From DASXUX01 sp036504595 (GTDB lineage Bacteria > Planctomycetota > SZUA-567 > H5-PLA8), in assembly GCA_036504595.1 (NCBI GenBank), contig DASXUX010000105.1, positions 1-64,000 of the forward strand: a stretch of 64,000 bases of DNA, in the 5' to 3' direction. Below are positions 19,238 to 27,838 of the stretch, in pieces (the stretch's first letter is position 1; the number at the start of each line of letters is the position of its first letter). The notes below the pieces were generated by a model, which was not told the DNA's origin, ran no database searches, and saw only the letters and a list, made by a program, of their open reading frames with translations. Both the position numbers and the translations under genes were made by a program.

Positions 19238-20914
19238 ATGGAACTCCACTACCGTTACTCTGGCAAGAGCGACGTGATCAACGGACTGCGCTCGTCCGAA
19301 CTGTCCTTTGCCACGAACACACTGCGCGAGGCGACCTTCTTCGAGGGTGCGTTGAGGAATCCGCTACTGCTGCGAGAGGCCCTCGCGGCTCTGTACCACG
19401 TCGTCATCAGCGACTACAAGTATCATCCGCGCGATCGCGAAGCATTCTTCGCCTGGCTCGCGAGCCAGGATCGCAAGTTTCTGGCTGGCCTGGGGACCCT
19501 GTCGAAGGAGTCGCGCGAGGAGATGACGGCGGTTACAGCGCGTCTTTCGGATCTGGACGCGGCCCATCACCAACGGCTGGAGCCATTCTACGGGGCGCGC
19601 AAGGCGTTCTTCGACTACATCTACCAGAACCAATACGAACTGATGTATCTGCTGGACCCCGTGGTCACGGTACATCCGGATGAGATCTCGTTCGAAGCGT
19701 TTTCGCGCGACGAAAGCACCTATGCGCGCCTGGCAGCCAAGCACGAACTGTTCAACCGTGTCGGAAGCTTCGAGTGCGGCACGACCAATATCGATTTCAG
19801 TTCGCGCCTGCATGCGGAATTGGATCGGCTGCGTTCGTACCGCGAAACACGCTTCGAAGTGGCGCCCAGTGGTTTCACGGTCGCGAGTCAACAGGGAGCA
19901 CTGAAAGAAAAGAAGATTGATCTGCCCGAGAGTTGGCTCATGGGCTTCCTGCAGGTGCACAGTACGATGTGTCTCTCCCTGGCACACGTCACACTCGAGC
20001 CCATAGACCTGTTCAACATCAGCCGTTTTCTGCGTCGGCATAGGACGAAGGTATCGCCCCGCGCGCTTCGGTTCGAGCTGTATCCGGGTGCGCCGGCGCG
20101 CGTGGTCCTCGAACCTTGGAATTACGAAATCCCGCTGATGGGCACTGCAGTCTACGACGGCCCGAAACCCCAGACGATCCGCACTTGGGGGCGCGACCGG
20201 CTGCAGACGCTGGCGCGCCTGGTCCCCGTATGCCGCAAGGTGGATCTCTACCTGGCGGGAGAAGGGATGCCCACCATCTATGTGCTCGATTTGGGCCCGA
20301 TCACCTTCACGCTGGCACTATCGGGATGGACCGACAATGACTGGACGGGTGGTTCGCGCTTCAGCCTGCTCGCGCGCCGCATGGAGGTCAGCGCGGACGA
20401 GTTAACCCAGACCTATCATCGCTTGCGGGAAGAGCGCTTCGCGACACCGTCGGCCTTGGCGCAGCGGACGGGTCTGGGCCTGGAGAAAACGCGCAGCGCG
20501 TTGTCATACCTGTGCCAGATCGGGCGGGGCATGTATGACCTGCACAGTGGTTTGTACCGGCACCGCGATCTGTTCATGGAACCGTTTTCGGCGCAAGTTG
20601 CCGTCGGTCTGGCGGAGAAAGCGCTCGAAGAGAGCGATCCGAAGGCGAAGGAGGCTCGGAATATCTTCGTGTCGGACCGAATCCGGATCATCGCACGGCG
20701 TCCGGTGAGCACTGGTTACAAGCTGAGCGGGAGTGCCAAAGGCGCCGACAACCAGACCGTACGCCCGCTAGTTCATGTAGACCATCAAGGAAAAATCATT
20801 GAGGCCAGTTGCACGTGCGCCTACTGGAAGAAACACAAGTTGACGCAAGGACCCTGCGAACATATTCTCGCGCTTCGCTTGGCCCATATGAATCGGTTGG
20901 AGCAAGAGCAATAG
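19238..20914 (+). CDS. SWIM zinc-finger protein with winged helix (retron accessory)
   Basis: This 558-residue protein ends in a SWIM zinc finger: C525-x-C527 then C540-x-H542 (CTCAYW ... GPCEH). A winged-helix-like segment precedes it (about 385-440: ELTQTYHRLREERFATPSAL, QRTGLGLEKTRSALSYLCQI). The N-terminal 370 residues are unrecognised. SWIM fingers bind DNA or proteins. It lies directly before the retron-like RNA and reverse transcriptase and directly after the HEAT gene, which fits an accessory or effector component of a retron. A nuclease or other active site is not evident. Confidence 0.78.
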   Translation: MELHYRYSGKSDVINGLRSSELSFATNTLREATFFEGALRNPLLLREALAALYHVVISDYKYHPRDREAFFAWLASQDRKFLAGLGTLSKESREEMTAVTARLSDLDAAHHQRLEPFYGARKAFFDYIYQNQYELMYLLDPVVTVHPDEISFEAFSRDESTYARLAAKHELFNRVGSFECGTTNIDFSSRLHAELDRLRSYRETRFEVAPSGFTVASQQGALKEKKIDLPESWLMGFLQVHSTMCLSLAHVTLEPIDLFNISRFLRRHRTKVSPRALRFELYPGAPARVVLEPWNYEIPLMGTAVYDGPKPQTIRTWGRDRLQTLARLVPVCRKVDLYLAGEGMPTIYVLDLGPITFTLALSGWTDNDWTGGSRFSLLARRMEVSADELTQTYHRLREERFATPSALAQRTGLGLEKTRSALSYLCQIGRGMYDLHSGLYRHRDLFMEPFSAQVAVGLAEKALEESDPKAKEARNIFVSDRIRIIARRPVSTGYKLSGSAKGADNQTVRPLVHVDHQGKIIEASCTCAYWKKHKLTQGPCEHILALRLAHMNRLEQEQ

Positions 20915-20927
20915 GAGGTCGAGTGTT

Positions 20928-21148
20928 GGGGGCGGGCGGCAGACCGGACTTAGCAATCTGCACGGCGCTACGCCGTGCTTGTCTGCTTGTCTACCATTCG
21001 CCACATGCCCGTTCGTCACCGCGGAATACGCCTAGCCCACCCGCGGCTGGGTGGAACTGCTGGTTCCCGCGGGTTACGGGCTAGGCGTATTCCGCTTGAG
21101 CGGAACGAGCACGTCACAGGACGTTGGTAAGCGCTGCTGCTCGCCCCC
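20928..21148 (+). ncRNA. Candidate retron msr-msd RNA
   Basis: The 240-bp gap between the SWIM and RT genes folds like a retron RNA. Arm a1 (20928-20942) pairs with arm a2 (21134-21148) over 15 contiguous positions (13 Watson-Crick, 2 G-U). Four more pairs form between CTTA at 20949-20952 and TAAG at 21128-21131. Directly after a1 comes TTAGC, placing a candidate branching guanosine at 20953, as in known retrons. An 8-bp msr-like hairpin lies at 20960-20978 (GCACGGCG / CGCCGTGC). An 8-base direct repeat GCTTGTCT follows at 20977-20992, then a long msd-like hairpin at 21021-21095. The a2 arm ends 21 bp before the RT start. Confidence 0.82.
21021..21095 (+). repeat. msd-like long hairpin
   Basis: Arms of 18 perfectly complementary bases (GCGGAATACGCCTAGCCC at 21021-21038 and its complement at 21078-21095) continue, after a three-base bulge, into a further 8 bp (ACCCGCGG at 21039-21046 with CCGCGGGT at 21067-21074). 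They enclose a 20-base loop. A 6-bp hairpin with a TTGA loop (21090-21105) overlaps its 3' side and would compete. In a retron this stem would form the double-stranded part of the msDNA. Confidence 0.8.
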
Positions 21149-21169
21149 TTCTTCTTGCTGGGGTTCGGC

Positions 21170-22552
21170 ATGACCGATGACCCGAAGGCCAAGTTGTATC
21201 ACCGAGTCCAGAACTTGCCGTTGGGCTGGGTTCTGGCACGGATGCGTATCCACGGCTTCTGGCCATCCGACCGCGAACTTCCTGAGGATCCGCCCTCCGA
21301 AGTACTGGAACGGAAGCAGCTCGAAACGCGATTGTCCGGACTTCAAAAGCAGCATGCCGTCCTCAAAGACCCCGAGAAAGCTCTCGCCGAAGAACACAAA
21401 CGGCGCATGAAGGAAAGCCGGGAACGCCGGGCCGAACGCAAGAAGCAGCGCGAAGAGGAGCGGAAACAGCGCGTCGCGGCCTGGATCGCAAAACGTCAGG
21501 CCACCATCGTTCACCAGGGAGAAGGCGTCAGCGCGGGAATAGGCAAGACGGGCAGCGATGCGGCGCGTCTGACGGAGTTGGGCTTGCCAGTCATCCATGA
21601 TGGCGTCGAACTCGCTGCGGCCATCGGCATAACGTTGAGCAAGCTGCGCTGGCTGACCTTCCATCGGCGCGGCGCCACACTGGTACACTACCATCGCTAT
21701 GAAATTCCGAAGAAGTCCGGAGGCATGCGCCGCATTTCGGCCCCCAAACCAACGTTGAAGCGGGCGCAGCATTGGGTGTTGGAGAACGTTCTTGACCGGA
21801 TCGAACTGGCTCCACAGGCCCACGGCTTCCGAACGGAGCATTCCATACTGAGCAATGCGCAGCCGCATGTCGGCCAGAGCGTGGTCATCAACCTCGACCT
21901 GAAGGACTTCTTCCCTTCGATTACGTTTGCTCGCATACAAGGCTTGTTGAAGACGTTCGGCTACTGTCAGCAAGTGGCATCGCTGTTGGCACTACTCTGT
22001 ACCGAACCACCTCGCGCCATAGCCAAGGTCAAAGGGCAACGCTATTACGTAGCCGTGGGCGATCGCATGTTGCCGCAAGGCGCCTGCACCAGCCCCGCGC
22101 TGACCAATATCATCTGCCGCAGGATGGATCGCAGGCTCAACGGAATCGCTACAACGCTTGGTTTCGTCTACACACGATATGCCGATGATCTGACCTTCTC
22201 AGGGAAGGACGTTTCCGCCGTCGGACAGCTCCTGAAGGCCGTACGTTGCTTCGTTACCGATGAAGGGTTTCAGGAAAACTTGGCTAAGGCGCGTATCATG
22301 CGTCGCGCCGGGCACCAGGAAGTCACGGGCGTCACGGTGAACGTCCGCCCCAAGCTGAGCCGCAAGGAGCTGCGGACGTTGCGTGCAATCCTACACAACG
22401 CAGCGCGGCACGGTCTGGCGAGCCAGAATCGCGAGAATCATCCCGATTTCGCCGCCTACCTAGCGGGCCGAGTCGGCTTCGCCTGCATGGTCGATCCCGA
22501 GCACTCGTTCGGCTGGAAGGCCGCGCTTAAAAAGGCGCTTGGTCAAGCATAG
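21170..22552 (+). CDS. Retron-type reverse transcriptase
   Basis: This 460-residue protein starts at the ATG at 21170 (GGGG upstream); a TTG at 21155 is also in frame. The N-terminal 150 residues include a long charged helix (about 65-110) not found in minimal retron RTs. RT motifs: INLDLKDFFPSI (catalytic D), LPQGACTSP (301-309) and YADD (337-340). Both retron hallmarks are present: NAxxH as NAQPH (229-233) and VTG (385-387), followed by the RNA-recognition region. It should synthesise branched msDNA from the RNA just upstream. Its last 26 bp overlap the end of the convergent ARH gene. Confidence 0.92.
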   Translation: MTDDPKAKLYHRVQNLPLGWVLARMRIHGFWPSDRELPEDPPSEVLERKQLETRLSGLQKQHAVLKDPEKALAEEHKRRMKESRERRAERKKQREEERKQRVAAWIAKRQATIVHQGEGVSAGIGKTGSDAARLTELGLPVIHDGVELAAAIGITLSKLRWLTFHRRGATLVHYHRYEIPKKSGGMRRISAPKPTLKRAQHWVLENVLDRIELAPQAHGFRTEHSILSNAQPHVGQSVVINLDLKDFFPSITFARIQGLLKTFGYCQQVASLLALLCTEPPRAIAKVKGQRYYVAVGDRMLPQGACTSPALTNIICRRMDRRLNGIATTLGFVYTRYADDLTFSGKDVSAVGQLLKAVRCFVTDEGFQENLAKARIMRRAGHQEVTGVTVNVRPKLSRKELRTLRAILHNAARHGLASQNRENHPDFAAYLAGRVGFACMVDPEHSFGWKAALKKALGQA

Positions 22553-23717
22553 CGTCATTGCGACCGTCAAAGTCGAATGTTCCCTGGACGCCGTCCATCG
22601 GTCGAATTTTCCTCGTTCCGTCGCCGGGATTCGCACCCGCGACCGGAACGTCAACGAGTTCCGCCTCATTGCTGTAGGGCGCGCAGTCGGGAGTCAACGG
22701 TTGGCCGGCCAATTCTCGCGACACCCATAGACCATCCGTGAGTCCCTGGGGAAGCGCTTCGTGAGCCGCCGCGATCAGGGGACCGGCGGTCGCGCCGTAC
22801 GTGTCACTGTCGTAGCCCACCATCGCCACCCACCCCAACACATTGGGGCCGCGCTGTTGGAACACTTCTGCTGGAAAGCCGTCCGGGACGGGAAACGGAT
22901 CCGCCGTCAGACTCCAGTGCAGCGCCCATACCGCTATCTGCAGAGTCAACAGACAGTACCCTTGTCCAATGCTGAAGTCCGATTCAAATGGATTGAATGA
23001 ATGCGGATTCCAGTCGGCAGACAGAAATGTCTCGAACGCCCCTGGCAAACGGGCGGCGACCGTGCGACGCCAGGAAAGCACCTGCTCATCTCTCGTCTCG
23101 CGCAGCCAACCGTTGAACGCGTCTCTAAACGCCGTCGGCCAAGTACCATCCATGCGGCCGGGATCCCTGAGCTGCGCCCAGATCAAGTAGGACTGCGCTG
23201 CGCAACAGATCGCAGGCAGCGGTGCAAAGTGGGTCATCAGCCCATGCTTGATGGAGATAGCATACACTTCCCCAAGGTCGGTGGTCATGCCGGGCACGAC
23301 GCCGTTGCGCATCAGGGAGCCGTTGGCGGCATTGTCCGGATTGCCGCGGTAGTCGGCCAATGCTCCTTCGTACCACGGCGTGCCGCGGGCGATGGCGGCA
23401 AGCGTGCGACTCGTGGTCCCGCCGATGTCCTTGGGACCGCTATGCATCCAGGCGACAAAACGCCTGCCGACATCGGCGCCATCGAAATGCCCTAGAGTCT
23501 TGAAGGACCGATGGAGGCAAAGAGCCATTTCCGTATCGTCGGTCGGTTGTCCGCGACGCCAGCCGAAGCCGCCGCCGCCGACTTGGCGAAGAGGCCATCC
23601 ATCATGCCGATTCCGCTCGTAGATCGACGGAATGGAGTGCCGGCTGGCGAACTCGCTGGTTGCCCCCAGGGAATCGCCCGCGGCAAGGCCCAACAGCAAC
23701 CGGTCAATTGCGTCCAT
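22527..23717 (-). CDS. ADP-ribosylglycohydrolase (ARH/DraG family)
   Basis: This 396-residue protein starts at the ATG at 23717, 11 bp after the NUDIX stop. The fold's signatures are clear: LLLGLAAGDSLGA at the N-terminus, PTDDTE (58-63) and GYDSDTYGATAGPL near the C-terminus, giving the aspartates that hold the two magnesium ions. The family removes ADP-ribose from modified side chains or nucleic acids. Lying opposite the PARP operon and in a two-gene operon with a NUDIX enzyme, it is the likely eraser of PARP marks. It converges on the RT gene with a 26-bp overlap, allowing antisense effects. Confidence 0.9.
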   Translation of the reverse strand: MDAIDRLLLGLAAGDSLGATSEFASRHSIPSIYERNRHDGWPLRQVGGGGFGWRRGQPTDDTEMALCLHRSFKTLGHFDGADVGRRFVAWMHSGPKDIGGTTSRTLAAIARGTPWYEGALADYRGNPDNAANGSLMRNGVVPGMTTDLGEVYAISIKHGLMTHFAPLPAICCAAQSYLIWAQLRDPGRMDGTWPTAFRDAFNGWLRETRDEQVLSWRRTVAARLPGAFETFLSADWNPHSFNPFESDFSIGQGYCLLTLQIAVWALHWSLTADPFPVPDGFPAEVFQQRGPNVLGWVAMVGYDSDTYGATAGPLIAAAHEALPQGLTDGLWVSRELAGQPLTPDCAPYSNEAELVDVPVAGANPGDGTRKIRPMDGVQGTFDFDGRNDAMLDQAPF

Positions 23718-23728
23718 GCCCGCACCCT

Positions 23729-24274
23729 TCAGCGTCTCTGTCCGGAAGGTGTCACCTGCTGTAGCCACCAAAGCGCGGCATGAATCTTGTGGTCTATGAG
23801 CGTGCCCTTCGCGGCGCACTCACCAAGCCACTTTCCGATCGAAGTCGTCGGCACCCGGTGCAGGGTAATCCGTTCGTTTTCGATGCCCCCGCCCCCACCA
23901 ACTTTCGTCAGGCCTTCCGCCAAAACTAATGTAACGACTTCCTCTGTGAGACCCGCGGAGGATGGACCGCGCGCGAGCACATTCAGGTGCGTGGCCCGAT
24001 AGCCGGTTTCCTCTTCAAGTTCGCGTTGGGCTGCAGTCAGCAGATCCTCCGCGTCCACATCGCCGACCAGTCCTGCAGGCAGCTCGATTACTGGACAGTT
24101 CACCGGGGGGCGATATTGCTCGACCAGTAACAGTTCGCCCTCCTCCGTAACGGCAACGATCCCGACTACGTCCTTGGCTTGGTTGCGGCGAACGAACTCC
24201 CATCCGTCGATATGAACCATCGAAATATGGCGTCCGGCAAATAGAGTCTCAACTGTCGGTGGAGTAGTGCTCAT
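23729..24274 (-). CDS. NUDIX hydrolase, ADP-ribose pyrophosphatase-like
   Basis: This 181-residue protein has a NUDIX box (E-x7-REL-x-EE-x-GY, from GDVDAED to EEETGY) preceded by an IELPAG strand, as in ADP-ribose pyrophosphatases. The family splits ADP-ribose into AMP and ribose 5-phosphate with magnesium. It lies directly upstream of the ARH gene on the same strand and would consume the ADP-ribose that ARH or the macrodomain releases. The divergent intergenic region 24275-24459 must hold its promoter and that of the plus-strand ligase operon. Substrate is inferred from family pattern and context. Confidence 0.87.
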   Translation of the reverse strand: MSTTPPTVETLFAGRHISMVHIDGWEFVRRNQAKDVVGIVAVTEEGELLLVEQYRPPVNCPVIELPAGLVGDVDAEDLLTAAQRELEEETGYRATHLNVLARGPSSAGLTEEVVTLVLAEGLTKVGGGGGIENERITLHRVPTTSIGKWLGECAAKGTLIDHKIHAALWWLQQVTPSGQRR

Positions 24275-24459
24275 GGCAGGTATCCCCTCTCTCGTTAGTT
24301 GTAAACGTCATGATTGAGCATTGAAAGGGCATATGCGGGCCGCCGAGGAAGCAGCAGGTGGCCCGAGCAGAAGTTCGGCAAATCCGCTTTGAACTAGAAG
24401 AATGCCTGACATATATTGCCGGAGATCCGTTTTACGCACTCGCCGCCATCGGGGGCTTT

Positions 24460-25083
24460 ATGGCTAAGCCGCTGGTCTTCCGCTTCAAGGACGCCGATCT
24501 GCCCGTCCAGCTTCAAAAAGTGGACCGCGATAGGCTCTACGGTTTCATCCGCACCGAGGCACTCGACGCGGACGGCCGCCCGTGCCGCTTGGCCACTCTC
24601 GCCGACGATGGCCGGACGCTGATCTCTTCAGGCGGGACGGCCATTGCCTCGCTTTCGCAGGAAGGCGAATGGCTCGACCGCGGCAAGTTGAAAGCCGTTG
24701 ATCCCGAAGGACATGACGTGACGCGTGTGGCGTCCAGCTACGAAGCCCCCGTCTCGCTCACTGTAACGGCCACGATAGACGAGTTCCTGACGCATAACGT
24801 CAAAGCCGCCTACCAGGTGGCGGGCGTGACCGGCAGCCTTCCGGATGCGCTGCTGAAAGAACTCAAAGCAGGCAAGATCTTCTCCTTCCCGTATTCGTAT
24901 CGCGGCGGGCTGGCGGCGGATGTTGGCTTCCTGCTTACGAATGCGGAGGGCGAAGTCTTTCTGTTGCTGGGCACACCGACCAAACTCCACTTTGTCGGGC
25001 TCGAACAAGCCTCGGCGCTGACGGAAGAAGAGCCGGCGGCGGAAGAGGAAGGCGAGGACTCTGTCGACTTTGGAATGATGTAG
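24460..25083 (+). CDS. Unrecognised protein, ligase-operon component 1
   Basis: This 207-residue protein starts at the ATG at 24460 (GGGGG upstream); the frame is open further upstream to 24358 but without a good ribosome site. It is beta-rich at the N-terminus (KPLVFRFKDADLPVQLQKVD, LYGFIRTEALDADGRPCRLA) and ends in a strongly acidic tail (EEEPAAEEEGEDSVDFGMM). The tail resembles the acidic end of the macrodomain protein. No domain is recognised. It starts a three-gene operon: 24 bp to the next gene, then an ATP-type ligase. A role in the ligase complex or in regulation is only inferred. Confidence 0.65.
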   Translation: MAKPLVFRFKDADLPVQLQKVDRDRLYGFIRTEALDADGRPCRLATLADDGRTLISSGGTAIASLSQEGEWLDRGKLKAVDPEGHDVTRVASSYEAPVSLTVTATIDEFLTHNVKAAYQVAGVTGSLPDALLKELKAGKIFSFPYSYRGGLAADVGFLLTNAEGEVFLLLGTPTKLHFVGLEQASALTEEEPAAEEEGEDSVDFGMM

Positions 25084-25107
25084 GACGACCAGGAGGGAGT
25101 ACACGAC

Positions 25108-25845
25108 ATGGGCTCGATCAACATAGCCAACAGCAAGAGCCGCGATGCCGTCGTCACTACCGAAAGCGCCCGTGCTCCGATCCGCATTCGCTGGCTCGAT
25201 GAGAAGGGCCGTTCGGTGCGGCCGGTCCGCATTCTCAGAGGAACACTGGACCGCGGCATTGATGCCCTCGTCAAAAAAGCGGGAGCACTGGAGAAAGTCT
25301 CGGCGCTCCTGGTTAAGGAGGATCCCGAAGTTGATCCTGAGACTTACGGCTCGTTCCTAAGCGAGACGGCGCGCGTCTATGTGAATCCCGATGGCCAGAT
25401 GGTGCATGCCGTCCAGGAATTCGAGATCGTGCACAATCCTGATGGAACCGTGAAGGAACGCCGTCCGAGCAAGGTGACGCAGCCGAACATCGCCACAGAG
25501 ACGGCGCTCAAGTGGTCGGGCAAGCTCTTCAAGAAGGCGGAGGTATTCAACAAGTTCGTTTTCGCCGCCAAGGTCCAGATCGTTCATATCAACGGCATCA
25601 CCTACGACTTTCTGTTCGGTATGGCCAAAGAACTGGCCGAAAAAGACAGTCTGATGATGCTCGGTGCCGGCCCCAAGGGCGCTCTGCCTCTGGTCTTCCA
25701 GCGCGGCGGCACGCCGTATCGAGGTTTCTTGGAAGGCCGCGTGCAGGGCGAGCAGTACATGCTGATTCTGCATCTCTCCAATATGGAACTGAAAGCACCG
25801 CCGCCGTTGGCAGCCGCCGGTGCAACCGATGGCAGCAAGGCGTGA
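25108..25845 (+). CDS. Unrecognised protein, ligase-operon component 2
   Basis: This 245-residue protein starts at 25108 with AGGAGGG just upstream. Its beta-rich N-terminus (PIRIRWLDEKGRSVRPVRIL) is followed by a helical segment (LDRGIDALVKKAGALEKVSA) and a mixed C-terminal half ending in a hydrophobic strand (EQYMLILHLSNMELK). It does not look like Ku or another standard end-joining partner. It lies 12 bp before the ligase gene and must be co-translated with it. I cannot name a family. Confidence 0.65.
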   Translation: MGSINIANSKSRDAVVTTESARAPIRIRWLDEKGRSVRPVRILRGTLDRGIDALVKKAGALEKVSALLVKEDPEVDPETYGSFLSETARVYVNPDGQMVHAVQEFEIVHNPDGTVKERRPSKVTQPNIATETALKWSGKLFKKAEVFNKFVFAAKVQIVHINGITYDFLFGMAKELAEKDSLMMLGAGPKGALPLVFQRGGTPYRGFLEGRVQGEQYMLILHLSNMELKAPPPLAAAGATDGSKA

Positions 25846-25857
25846 GGAGGGTAACGC

Positions 25858-27339
25858 ATGGTCGCTCTTGTAGATCGCTCGCGGCTCGAAACCAAGCTGG
25901 GTGGCTTCGCATCCGGACCTTCCGCGGCGCTCACCGACTCGTCGCTCTGGGCCAAAGCACAGGAATATCGGCGCACAACCGCTGCGCGCATGGTTGCGCT
26001 GGACAAGGACGAGATCAAGACCAAGCTGCCCGCTGGCGACTTCCATCTCTCGCGAAAAGTTGACGGCGAATTCAACTTGCTGGCCTTCGACGGCACGGAC
26101 GCCCTGTTGGTAAATCCTGGCGGCACGGTGCGTGTTGGACTGCCGCTGCTAGAGGAAGCCGCGAAGCTGCTGAGCAAAGGCGGCGCGAAGACGGCGCTCA
26201 TTGCCGGCGAATTGTACTATCGGCGGCCCGACGGCGGACGGGAACGCGTCCACGACGTAAGTCGCGTTGCACGGCAGCCCTCGTCGCCCGATGAACTGGG
26301 CGGCCTGCGTTTCGCCGTCTTCGATGTCCTCGAGTTGGACGGCAAGCCGGTGGCGGGCGCGTTCCACGAGACGTGGAAGAAGATCGAGAAGTTCTTCAAG
26401 GGCGGCATCCGGGTCGGCCCCGTTGAGTCGCTGGCGGTCAAGGACGCCGCCGCCGTGCAGAAACAGTTCGATTCGTGGGTGGAAGGCGAGGGCTCGGAAG
26501 GCCTTGTGGTGCGCAGCGACGTGGCAGGCAGTTTCAAGATCAAGCCGCGGCGCTCGCTGGACTGCGTCGTGGTGGGCTTCACGGAGGGCGCAGACGACCG
26601 CGCGGGGATGCTGCACGACGCGCTGATTGCCTTGATGCGCGACGAGGGTACATTCCACATTCTGGGCCGAGTCGGCGGCGGATTCTCCGAGGACGAACGG
26701 CGCGGCTTCCTGTCGGACCTGAAGGACTTGGCTGTTGAGAGCGACTATGCGGAGGTGAATCCGGAGCACGTAGCTTACCGGATGGTCAAGCCCGAGTGGA
26801 TCGTTGAGGTCAGCGTGCTGGACCTGATTTCGCAGACGACGCGTGGCGCCAGCATTGACCGGATGGTCCTGAACTGGAACGGTAAGTCGAGCCGCTATGA
26901 AGCTCTGCGACGCCTGCCGCTGGCCAGCCCGATCTCGCCTCAGTTCGTCCGGCGCCGCGAGGACAAAACAGTGCGTCCGTCGGACCTTCGTTTGGCGCAG
27001 GTGGCAGATCGTGTGGAAGTGCCATACGCCGAGAAGGACTCCCGTACCCTGACGCTACCCAAGAGTCAGGTCCTGAAGCGCGAGGTCTACACCAAAGTGC
27101 TGAAGGGCAACACGATGGTGCGTAAGCTGCTCTTGTGGAAGACCAACAAGGAGAATGAGGGCGCTGTAGGCGGCCTGTCCAAGTACCCGGCCTATGTGGT
27201 GCACTACACGGACTTCAGTCCGAATCGAAAGGACCCGCTGGACAGCGAACTGCGCGTCTCAAACTCGCTGCCGCAGATCGAAGCGTTGTACCAGGAGCTG
27301 CTGACGGAATCTACCGGCCGAGGTTGGACAAAGGCATAG
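25858..27339 (+). CDS. ATP-type nucleotidyltransferase ligase (DNA or RNA ligase)
   Basis: This 493-residue protein carries the covalent-nucleotidyltransferase motifs in order: motif I KVDGE with K67 as the adenylation lysine, GELYY near 117-121, motif III FAVFDVLELDG (152-162), motif IV EGLVVR (214-219) and motif V FKIKP (226-230). The C-terminal half (about 330-493) is unrecognised and may be an OB-fold plus a family-specific region. It seals nicks or breaks in DNA or RNA through an enzyme-AMP intermediate. As last gene of its operon near PARPs, a retron and an NAD-type ligase, it suggests a repair role. Whether the substrate is DNA or RNA cannot be decided here. Confidence 0.85.
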   Translation: MVALVDRSRLETKLGGFASGPSAALTDSSLWAKAQEYRRTTAARMVALDKDEIKTKLPAGDFHLSRKVDGEFNLLAFDGTDALLVNPGGTVRVGLPLLEEAAKLLSKGGAKTALIAGELYYRRPDGGRERVHDVSRVARQPSSPDELGGLRFAVFDVLELDGKPVAGAFHETWKKIEKFFKGGIRVGPVESLAVKDAAAVQKQFDSWVEGEGSEGLVVRSDVAGSFKIKPRRSLDCVVVGFTEGADDRAGMLHDALIALMRDEGTFHILGRVGGGFSEDERRGFLSDLKDLAVESDYAEVNPEHVAYRMVKPEWIVEVSVLDLISQTTRGASIDRMVLNWNGKSSRYEALRRLPLASPISPQFVRRREDKTVRPSDLRLAQVADRVEVPYAEKDSRTLTLPKSQVLKREVYTKVLKGNTMVRKLLLWKTNKENEGAVGGLSKYPAYVVHYTDFSPNRKDPLDSELRVSNSLPQIEALYQELLTESTGRGWTKA

Positions 27340-27838
27340 CCGGCGCTGAAGGCAATGAGGTCGCCGCTCCGGTTGCTGCGATGGTTCCGCAGCCCTGGAC
27401 GACGCGGGAATACATCCTGAAGGCGCTGGCCGCGGCCAAGGCGGAGATCGAGCTGCTGGAGAGGTAGTACTCGAAGTAGTCGAGGCGGCTTGGACGACCC
27501 TCTGCCAAGGGACGGCCGGTCCAAAGTGCCCCAAGGAAAGCCTCCAGAGGTTCTACCCCCGGGTAAAATTGCCGGGCCGACTCGGCGGCTTTGGCCGTAA
27601 ATTTCATTCCCGCGCGAGTTGCGGCTGGACCGCGGCGGCCTTTGTCGCAGGCGGACACGCCGAGCTCGTTCGTGCCGGTGCCGCTACATGATCTCGCGTT
27701 TCAGAGATTCCCAATCCGGCCGGAGTTTGACCTCTCGGCCGAGGATGCTAGCGAATCATGCTTGTTTGCGCTTCACCCTCTTGGCATTCGGCTTGAGATC
27801 ACGTATGTTAGACATGTCACTAACCGGGAGGCGACAAT
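27340..27838. other. Intergenic region with possible gene scraps
   Basis: About 500 bases. In plus-strand frame just after the ligase there is a tail-like PWTTREYILKALAAAKAEIE (to about 27467) without a proper start, perhaps a displaced gene end. On the minus strand 27460-27607 reads KFTAKAAESARQFYPGVEPL, but its ribosome site is poor. Nothing here can be called with confidence. The last 30 bases before 27839 contain GGGAGG, the ribosome site of the next gene. Confidence 0.35.

Noticed and set aside
20960..21095. Hairpins near the RT gene as an ordinary terminator
   Set aside because: No T-run follows the long stem, the a1/a2 arms and TTAGC fit a retron RNA, and the RT gene downstream would need transcription through it.
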